6,329 nucleotides of DNA from Candidatus Woesearchaeota archaeon (GTDB taxonomy: Archaea; Nanobdellota; Nanobdellia; Woesearchaeales; UBA11576), in the NCBI GenBank assembly GCA_027083015.1, contig JALWQS010000070.1, forward strand, positions 1 to 6,329, in the 5' to 3' direction. The stretch's first letter is position 1. The number at the start of each line of letters is the position of its first letter. Positions 1 through 5,139 of this stretch are shown one piece after another. Made by a program: the position numbers and the translations under genes. The notes beneath the pieces were generated by a model. It was not told where the DNA came from and made no database searches. It saw nothing but the letters and a program-made list of their open reading frames with translations.

Positions 1-3000
1 GTATTGGTCTGGTTCTTCTTTGGCAGTTCTTTTACTGGTATGGCTGTTCTGGATAATTCAAGCAGTACTTTTTTCACACAGGACATCTCTTTGCAGATAC
101 CGTTCATTGAGGGTTTTGAATCAGGAACTTTTGCGACTAATAACTGGAGCACTTACGGAGGCTCTTCTTCTGATTGGGTGGTCTCGACGGCCGACAGTCA
201 TACAGGCAGTTATGAGGCTTTGGCGAAGAATACAGGCAGCGAATCTGTCCTGGTCACTAACATAAGTACTCTTGGTTATGAGAATATTACTCTGTCTTTC
301 TGGTATTATACCAAAAGTTTAGATGCTGGTGAGTATATTCGTGCAGATTGGTTTAATGGTACCGGTTGGACGAACTTCTTTAATATCACGAGTTCCAATC
401 CTCCTTCCTGGACGTTATTTTCTTATCAGCTTCCTTCTTCTGCTGATAATAATACGGCTTTCTCTCTTCGTTTCCGTTGCTATAACAATGCTAATAATGA
501 GCATTGCGACCTTGACGACATCAACATTTCAGGCCTGTTGATAGATTCTCCTCCTGTGGTGACTCTTATTTCACCAGTTGATGGTTTCTTGTCAGTTGAT
601 GGTAATGTCTCTTTTGAGTGTAATGCTTCTGATGATTTTGGTGTTGATAATCTTACGTTATACACTAATGTTTCTGGCTCTTGGTCGCCTCTTTATTCAG
701 CATATACTGATTCTCTTTTGTACAATGTTTCAGGTCTTGCTGATGGTCATTATGTTTGGAATTGTCTTGCTTTTGATAATTCTTCCCGGTCTTCTTGGTC
801 GACAAACAGGTCTTTTCAGGTAACTATTTCCTCAACTCCTGTAAATGATACTCACTCTCCTGTTGTTTCTCTTATCTCGCCTGATCCTTCAGAGACCTTC
901 ACCTCAACCAATGATATCATCTTTAATGTTTCTGCCTATGATGATGTTGCTGTTGATAATTGTACTTTGTGGGAGAACATTAGTGGTCATTGGGAACCTA
1001 ATTCTACTGTCTCGCTTTCAGGCTCAAGCGCTTATGCTGTTTGGAATATTTATGATCTTGATAATGGTACGTACATCTGGAATGCTTTTTGTTGTGATAA
1101 TTCAAGTAATTGTGCTTGGAACAACACTAATCGGTCTTTCAGCGTATCTTACTCTCATGATCGTGATTTTACGTTCTTGTTTGATGGTTCAGGTTCTGTC
1201 CCTTATGGTTATCTTGGTGGTACATTGGATTCTGTCTTTTACAATGAGTCTGTTGGAGCTCTTCAGTTAGTGGGTGCTGTCTCTGGTTCTTATGCTTCTC
1301 AGGTTTTCCATGGAACTTCTGGTTCAGCGTGGAATAATATGTCTTGGTCTTCTGATGCTCTGGGGGCGCTTCCTGATAATTCTTCGCTTGAGACTGGTTA
1401 TGTTTCAGGCAATCTTGATTTTAGAAAAGATGTCTTGTTGTTGCATCTTGATGAGTCTTCAGGAAACCTGTCCGATTCTTCCGGAAAGGGAAGTGAGGGT
1501 ATCGCTTATGGTGGCGTAACATATGGTGCTGAAGGTAAGTTCGGTTCTGCTTTGAAGTTCAATGGCATAGATGGGAAAGTTTCTGTTTCTGAGGCTGTCC
1601 CTTTGAATCTCACCGGTCCTTTTAGTTATGGTGCTTGGTTTAAGGTTGATAGTTTCACTTCTAATTGGGCTGGTATAATATCAAGGATGGCCGGTTGGCC
1701 TAATGGCTATAATCTTCAGGTTGGTACTTCTAATAAGATCGCTTGTGGTTGGGGTGTTTATACGACTTCTGATTTCATGCCTGTGACTGATCGCTGGTAT
1801 TTGGCAATATGTGTTTATAATGGTACGGCTATGCATCTTTATGTGGATGGTAAGCTGCAGAGTGATATTGATGCTGGAACTATGCATGTTAGCAGTACGG
1901 ACAGGACAGAGCTTGGTGTTTTCTATACGCGTACAGGTTCTGGTGTTTCTTTGCCTTTCAATGGTACTATAGATGAAGCGTTCATAATAAACAGGTCTCT
2001 TTCTTCTGAAGAAGCTCTTCAGATTTACAGGCGGGGAGTGTCTCGACTTAACTTATCAGTGAGGAGCTGTGATGATCCTTCTTGTGCAGCAGACCCCTGG
2101 ACTGATGTTGTTATAGGCAATTCTTCCTCTTCTTTCGCCCTCTTATCTGTTGCTAATAATAGTTTCTTCCAGTACAGGTACGGCTTCTTCACCGATGATC
2201 CTGACTATACTCCTGCTTTATATAATGTGTCCGTTTATTATACGCCTTCAGATGAGTTTCCTTCTGTGACTCTTGTTTCTCCTTCTGACGATTATCTTTC
2301 TCTTACTGGTGATATCAATTTTTCTTGTAATGCTTCTGATGATCTTAAGGTAGCTAATCTGACGTTATACACGAATGTTTCGGGTTGGTCGTCGCAATTT
2401 ACGTCTTATTCTGATCGTTTATCTTACCTGATGGATAGCGTTCCTGTCGGTCATTATGTTTGGAATTGTCTTGCTTTTGATAATATTTCTCAGTCTGCCT
2501 GGTCTGGTAATCGTTCCTTCAATGTTTCTGTGGATTCTGATGGTGATGGCGTTCCTGATGATCTTGATTCTCTTGAAGGCACGGAAGCTGATGTTTCTGT
2601 TTCAGGCATATCCTCTCTTAACATAACTGTCGGAGGGCTTCCTGTTGATGGTACCTTTGCTGGTGATCAGCAGGTGATCTTTTATGACGGTCCTGAAGAG
2701 CTTGTCAGTTTTACCCATAATTTTTCTGCTTCTGAGCTTAATCTTAGTCTTGTCACTCTTCAGCGTTCCTCTGATTACCTTTTGGTCTCTCTTTCTTCTC
2801 AGCTTCTTCCTGATGAGCATAAGACTCTTTACTTAGCTGATAACTCCTTCTCAGGACTTTGCGTCAAAGATGCTGAATTGGTTTCTATATCTTCTATGAC
2901 TGCTGATTGTTCTGCTGTTGACGAGAGTGATTTTTCTTCTTGTATAGGTAATGCTACTGGTATCACGATCGGATCGATAACCTGTTATGATGAAGGCTCA

Positions 3001-3906
3001 AGGTTCCGTTTTGAGAACCTTTCTCATTCTGCCGTCAGAGGAATTTCTCCTTCATCTTCATCCTCTTCAGGATCTTCCGGCAATCATGGTGGAATGGTCT
3101 CTGTCCATAATTGTAATAATAATATTGATGATGATGGTGATGGCCTTGTTGATATGGCTGATCCTGGTTGTTCTTCTATTTATGATGATAGCGAGCTTGA
3201 TTGTATTGAGAGTTGGCGTTGTACTGTATGGAGTGTTTGTAAGGGAAATGAACAGCAGCGTTCTTGTTTTGATGAGAATAGTTGTGGTACTGAAACTTCT
3301 AAACCCGCGACTTGGCGTGTCTGCTCTTCTGTTGTAACGCCTTCTGAGAATAAGTCTGTCTCTTCGATTGTGGGAGAAGAGGTTCCCCAGCAGAATGTTC
3401 TTACGAATAGGAGCGGTCAGGCTTCTGCCGAACTTGAACCTGCGTTTTCCCTTCTTGATAAAACCGAAAACGCTTCAGCTGTTAAGGTTTCCGCTCCTGT
3501 TAAAGAGCGTCCTAAGGTTTCCTTTGTTTTTCATATTTCTTGGTTGTGGATGTTCCTTGCTCTTTTGGTTGTTGTTATTATCGTAGGTTTTGTTCTTTCT
3601 GTCAGTCGCAGTGATCTGGTTGAGGATTGGCTTATGCTTAGAGAGCGTCTTCTGGAGCGTAAGATTGAGAAGAAGTCCGAAGATATCGTGGAGGTTGAGC
3701 AGACTATCGGTGAGTTGCATGCAGTTGAAGGCTTATTAGAGGAGGAACGTAAGGCGCTTGAGCGTAAGCAGAAGCGGTTTGAGAAGATCCATGGTAAGCT
3801 TGAGACTATTGAGGACAAGATAGAGGATGATAAGGCTCAGCTGGATGAGGATTTGAAGAGAAGACGTAAGGCGATAGATGATCTTAAGCATATCTTTGAT
3901 GATTGA
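1..3906 (+). CDS. Large multidomain archaeal surface protein (Ig-like repeats, LamG, TSP1-like Cys module, TM anchor, cytoplasmic coiled coil); 5' partial
   Basis: Probable cell-surface adhesin or recognition protein; the ligand is unknown. Residue 1 is counted from nt 4. The frame is open to the window edge, and residues 1-13 (VWFFFGSSFTGMA) look like the end of a signal-peptide core with a plausible cut after GMA, so the start lies a few codons upstream; the ATG at nt 40 would lose the signal. Order: MAM-like jelly roll ~35-178; Ig-like repeats ~182-274, ~284-384 and ~749-842; LamG-like domain ~475-680 with flanking segments; calcium-type DxDxDG repeat 844-855; uncharacterised domain ~863-1012; Ser-rich linker; CxN..DGDGLVD..DPGC motif 1037-1056; six-Cys TSP1-like module 1067-1107; TM helix ~1180-1200; charged coiled coil to 1300. 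About fifty N-X-S/T sequons lie before the TM segment and no Asn follows it, which supports an outside ectodomain and a cytoplasmic tail. Stop TGA at 3904. The domain names are recognised by eye. The function is inferred. Confidence 0.9.
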   Translation, partial: VLVWFFFGSSFTGMAVLDNSSSTFFTQDISLQIPFIEGFESGTFATNNWSTYGGSSSDWVVSTADSHTGSYEALAKNTGSESVLVTNISTLGYENITLSFWYYTKSLDAGEYIRADWFNGTGWTNFFNITSSNPPSWTLFSYQLPSSADNNTAFSLRFRCYNNANNEHCDLDDINISGLLIDSPPVVTLISPVDGFLSVDGNVSFECNASDDFGVDNLTLYTNVSGSWSPLYSAYTDSLLYNVSGLADGHYVWNCLAFDNSSRSSWSTNRSFQVTISSTPVNDTHSPVVSLISPDPSETFTSTNDIIFNVSAYDDVAVDNCTLWENISGHWEPNSTVSLSGSSAYAVWNIYDLDNGTYIWNAFCCDNSSNCAWNNTNRSFSVSYSHDRDFTFLFDGSGSVPYGYLGGTLDSVFYNESVGALQLVGAVSGSYASQVFHGTSGSAWNNMSWSSDALGALPDNSSLETGYVSGNLDFRKDVLLLHLDESSGNLSDSSGKGSEGIAYGGVTYGAEGKFGSALKFNGIDGKVSVSEAVPLNLTGPFSYGAWFKVDSFTSNWAGIISRMAGWPNGYNLQVGTSNKIACGWGVYTTSDFMPVTDRWYLAICVYNGTAMHLYVDGKLQSDIDAGTMHVSSTDRTELGVFYTRTGSGVSLPFNGTIDEAFIINRSLSSEEALQIYRRGVSRLNLSVRSCDDPSCAADPWTDVVIGNSSSSFALLSVANNSFFQYRYGFFTDDPDYTPALYNVSVYYTPSDEFPSVTLVSPSDDYLSLTGDINFSCNASDDLKVANLTLYTNVSGWSSQFTSYSDRLSYLMDSVPVGHYVWNCLAFDNISQSAWSGNRSFNVSVDSDGDGVPDDLDSLEGTEADVSVSGISSLNITVGGLPVDGTFAGDQQVIFYDGPEELVSFTHNFSASELNLSLVTLQRSSDYLLVSLSSQLLPDEHKTLYLADNSFSGLCVKDAELVSISSMTADCSAVDESDFSSCIGNATGITIGSITCYDEGSRFRFENLSHSAVRGISPSSSSSSGSSGNHGGMVSVHNCNNNIDDDGDGLVDMADPGCSSIYDDSELDCIESWRCTVWSVCKGNEQQRSCFDENSCGTETSKPATWRVCSSVVTPSENKSVSSIVGEEVPQQNVLTNRSGQASAELEPAFSLLDKTENASAVKVSAPVKERPKVSFVFHISWLWMFLALLVVVIIVGFVLSVSRSDLVEDWLMLRERLLERKIEKKSEDIVEVEQTIGELHAVEGLLEEERKALERKQKRFEKIHGKLETIEDKIEDDKAQLDEDLKRRRKAIDDLKHIFDD
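106..537 (+). other. MAM/galactose-binding-like jelly-roll domain of the surface protein
   Basis: Residues ~35-178. The segment opens with a FEsG-type motif (GFESGTF) followed by NNW..Y, SSDWVV and HTGSYEA. It ends with SLRFRCYNN...CDLDDINISG, the pattern of MAM or 'choice-of-anchor'-type beta jelly rolls, which often bind glycans or mediate adhesion. C159 and C168 could form a disulfide. The assignment rests on motif pattern only. Confidence 0.55.
547..825 (+). repeat. Ig-like domain copy 1 of the surface protein
   Basis: Residues ~182-274. The copy runs from PPVVTLISPVDG through FECNASDDFGVDNLTLY and GHYVWNCLAFDNSS to NRSFQVT. The two cysteines (C206 and C254) sit where the classical Ig intersheet disulfide would be. 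Copy 3 (2248-2529) is its closest relative, including at DNA level. Copy 2 is more divergent. Confidence 0.75.
745..780 (+). repeat. Exact 36-bp in-frame direct repeat, copy A
   Basis: This segment encodes GHYVWNCLAFDN (residues 248-259) and is identical base for base to 2449-2484, 1704 bp (568 codons) away. Flanking codons differ on both sides. Confidence 0.95.
853..1155 (+). repeat. Ig-like domain copy 2 of the surface protein (divergent)
   Basis: Residues ~284-384. It shares the same skeleton as copies 1 and 3: SPVVSLISPDPSE, IFNVSAYDDVAVDNCTLW, GTYIWNAFCCDNSS and NRSFSVS. The first Ig cysteine is replaced by Val in FNVSA. Instead there is C320 in the DNCTLW strand, plus C363, C364 and C370, so the disulfide pairing must differ from the other copies. 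Confidence 0.7.
1426..2043 (+). other. LamG/concanavalin A-like lectin domain of the surface protein
   Basis: Residues ~475-680. LamG_3-type landmarks are visible: LLLHLDESSG..SDSSGKGSEG at the start, then GKFGSALKFNGIDGKVSV, FSYGAWFKVD, DRWYLAICVYNGT, LYVDGKLQ, FNGTIDEAFIINRSLS and EEALQIYRRG. The final 'G.IDE..I..R.LS..E...IY..G' signature is characteristic of this family. The domain is expected to be a beta sandwich that binds glycan or protein outside the cell. Confidence 0.8.
2248..2529 (+). repeat. Ig-like domain copy 3 of the surface protein
   Basis: Residues ~749-842. It closely parallels copy 1: FPSVTLVSPSDDY, FSCNASDDLKVANLTLYTNVSG, GHYVWNCLAFDN and NRSFNVS. The Ig-type cysteine pair is present (C775 and C822). 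It contains the second copy of an exact 36-bp DNA repeat. A calcium-type DSDGDGVPDDLD segment (residues 844-855) follows immediately. Confidence 0.75.
2449..2484 (+). repeat. Exact 36-bp in-frame direct repeat, copy B
   Basis: This segment encodes GHYVWNCLAFDN (residues 816-827) in Ig-like copy 3 and is identical to 745-780, including every third codon position. The match ends abruptly at both sides (GCTGAT against CCTGTC before it, TCTTCC against ATTTCT after it). Confidence 0.95.
2590..3039 (+). other. Uncharacterised Cys-containing ectodomain segment
   Basis: Residues ~863-1012. A beta-rich stretch leads into KTLYLADNSFSGLCVKDAELVSIS, C969, C980, ITCYDEGSRFRFENLSHSAVRG. The pattern 'y(l/v)...Cvkda.v.sis...C......C......C.d.g..f..e.L.HS.v' recurs, from memory, in surface proteins of DPANN archaea. 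I know no named family for it. Four cysteines (953, 969, 980 and 994) could form two disulfides. Confidence 0.5.
3112..3324 (+). other. Calcium-type DGDG motif plus thrombospondin-1-like six-cysteine module
   Basis: Residues 1037-1107. First comes C-N-N-N-I-DDDGDGLVD-x-A-DPGC (C1037 to C1056), a compact Asp-rich loop expected to bind calcium and closed by a cysteine pair. It is followed by C1067, W1071, C1073, W1076, C1079, R1087, C1088, C1094 and C1107, the spacing of TSP1-like repeats, expected to form three disulfides. The module sits on the outer face, just before a ~70-residue linker to the membrane. Confidence 0.7.
3541..3891 (+). other. C-terminal membrane anchor and cytoplasmic coiled coil of the surface protein
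   Basis: The TM helix is at residues ~1180-1200 (core LWMFLALLVVVIIVGFVL). It is followed by ~95 residues dominated by Glu, Lys, Arg, Asp and Leu, with heptad-like spacing of hydrophobics (for example LLERKIEKK, VEQTIGELHAVEGLL and FEKIHGKLETIEDKIE). The tail has no Asn, Cys or sequon, unlike the ectodomain, as expected for the cytoplasmic side. The coiled coil could oligomerise the receptor or link it to an internal scaffold; this is inference. Confidence 0.8.
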
Positions 3907-3922
3907 TCTTTCTGTTCTTTTG
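3907..3922 (+). terminator. Possible archaeal T-rich termination tract after the surface protein gene
   Basis: The sequence directly after the TGA stop is CTTTCTGTTCTTTT, and another T-rich cluster (GTTTTATT) lies at 3930-3937. Archaeal intrinsic termination needs only U-rich RNA, without a stem-loop. The tracts are interrupted by C and G, so this is a weak call. No comparable T-run faces the convergent gene in the 44-bp gap. Confidence 0.35.
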
Positions 3923-3950
3923 AACCATAGTTTTATTCCTGATCCTGTTC

Positions 3951-5084
3951 TTATGCTTTTTCCAGTTCTATGATAAGTCCATCCCATGTAGGGTACTCTG
4001 TGACTATTGTCGGTACAAGACCCTGCTTTTTTATCTCTTCTGAGAGTTTCATCACTATTCCTGCATTGGTCAGTATTCTCTTTTTTTCTTTGTCCAGTTC
4101 GTATAGTTCTTTTGGCACGCCGACATCTCTTTCCATATAGCGCATCATCTTCTCCAGTTTTCTTATTGCCAGATAATTTTCTTTTGTTTCCTTTCTTTTC
4201 TTGTCTGGTATGCTTGTTTCGTCGTATATTGCTCCTCTCACCAAAAGTCCTTCTTTTGTCAGGATATCAAACTTTTTCTTTACGTTTTTTCCTCTCCTTA
4301 GTATCCTTTTTGACAATTGTATCTTGTCCTTAAGTTTTGCAGTGCAGTAGTGTACCTTGTACTTGAATCCTGATTGTTGTGCGTATCTTAGAAGTTCTTT
4401 GGCCATCTGATCTGAACCTTTTGCTCCGTAACTCAGATAATCTTTCGGCACGTAACCTCTTTCTGATAGCGAGCTCGCTTTTCCGTCTGAAAGTTCCAGT
4501 TCGTTCAGGTTGAGGAATTTTATCTTTCCGTCAAGAAATCTCATCAGTTTCTTGGTCTCTTTGATCTTTCCAGGGATTACCGGTATCTCTGCTCCGTAAT
4601 CCCAATCATACTCTGACGCGTGGCTTATCCTGTTCCATAATCTTTCGTCGTCCAGGTCTGGGTGGAATCTTATCTCGTCTAGTCCTGCTTCGTATAATCT
4701 TCTCAGGACTTTTCTGTTCACTAGGTTGAAGCTTGTGTACAGGTGTATGTGGAATTTGTTTCCGAACTCTTTCTTCAATGCTTTGATGTACTTTATTGTC
4801 CTGTCAAGTCTTGCTAACGGGTCTCCTCCTGTGAATCCTGCTCCTTTGCTGCTGCTTGTCTTTGCTTCTTCTATTATTTCCTGAACCTTTTTTACTGGTC
4901 TTTCGTTTGCGAAGATTACGTCTTTTTGGAATTTTTTGTCCGATATTGGGCAGTAATAGCAGTGTCTGGGGCAGATACCTGTGACAAAAACTACCAGTTT
5001 CTCTCCTCTTACGCATTGTTGGCAGCCTTTTGCTAGTGTGCCTAGTCTTCTCGAATAGTATGGTGTTTTTACTATTTTTTTCAT
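3951..5084 (-). CDS. Radical SAM protein, COG2108-like (pyruvate formate-lyase activase-related), function unknown
   Basis: A complete 377-residue, probably soluble cytoplasmic radical SAM enzyme. C38, C42 and C45 form the CX3CX2C motif (ICPRHCYYCP) that binds the SAM-ligating 4Fe-4S cluster. GGDP at 86-89 is the GGE-like motif that contacts the methionine part of SAM. HLYTSFN and LDEIRFHPD follow as the expected TIM-barrel strands. Family-type landmarks are an N-terminal GCQQC pair (C21 and C24) shortly before the cluster, LNLNELELSD at 191-200, VHYC with C247, and a C-terminal EYPTWDGLIIE tail. There is no peptide-chaperone (RRE) or twitch/SPASM cysteine cluster visible, so a RiPP-maturase role is not indicated. 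ATG at 5084 is the only sensible start. It has no Shine-Dalgarno, and a TATA box lies ~28 bp upstream, which implies a leaderless mRNA. Lys-rich composition is normal for the organism type. The substrate is unknown. Confidence 0.88.
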   Translation of the reverse strand: MKKIVKTPYYSRRLGTLAKGCQQCVRGEKLVVFVTGICPRHCYYCPISDKKFQKDVIFANERPVKKVQEIIEEAKTSSSKGAGFTGGDPLARLDRTIKYIKALKKEFGNKFHIHLYTSFNLVNRKVLRRLYEAGLDEIRFHPDLDDERLWNRISHASEYDWDYGAEIPVIPGKIKETKKLMRFLDGKIKFLNLNELELSDGKASSLSERGYVPKDYLSYGAKGSDQMAKELLRYAQQSGFKYKVHYCTAKLKDKIQLSKRILRRGKNVKKKFDILTKEGLLVRGAIYDETSIPDKKRKETKENYLAIRKLEKMMRYMERDVGVPKELYELDKEKKRILTNAGIVMKLSEEIKKQGLVPTIVTEYPTWDGLIIELEKA

Positions 5085-5139
5085 CGGTTTTTAAAACAAA
5101 TCATTGGCTTTATAAATATTTATCTTCTTTCTGTTCTTC
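5085..5139. promoter_or_regulatory. Divergent archaeal promoter region with a shared palindromic TATA box
   Basis: TTTATAAA at 5109-5116 is its own reverse complement, so it reads as a TATA box on both strands. Its centre is 28.5 bp from the first base of the - strand ATG (5084) and 27.5 bp from the + strand ATG (5140). At the usual ~25-27 bp from TATA to start site, both transcripts would begin at or within a few bases of the ATG. An overlapping 12-bp palindrome, ATAAATATTTAT, occupies 5112-5123. A second AT-rich block (TTTTTAAAA) at 5088-5096 is too close to the - strand ATG to be its TATA box. Confidence 0.7.

Noticed and set aside
845..1270. 141-codon + strand open frame in the second frame of the surface gene
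   Set aside because: A Leu/Ile/Met-rich shadow created by the T-ending codons of the real frame. No initiation signal, and the real frame carries clear domain signatures throughout.
3475..3818. Two overlapping - strand open frames opposite the TM and coiled-coil region
   Set aside because: Antisense shadows of a coding region with an obvious TM helix and coiled coil. Their products are low-complexity Ser/Arg or Asn/Lys sequence with no recognisable motif.
3907..3950. Stem-loop terminator shared by the convergent genes
   Set aside because: No inverted repeat of useful length was found in the 44-bp gap; only interrupted T-rich tracts on the + strand.
3951..5084. Radical SAM protein as a RiPP maturase acting on a small peptide nearby
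   Set aside because: No RRE-like N-terminal domain, no SPASM/twitch cysteine cluster, and no short precursor-like open frame in either flanking gap (44 and 55 bp).
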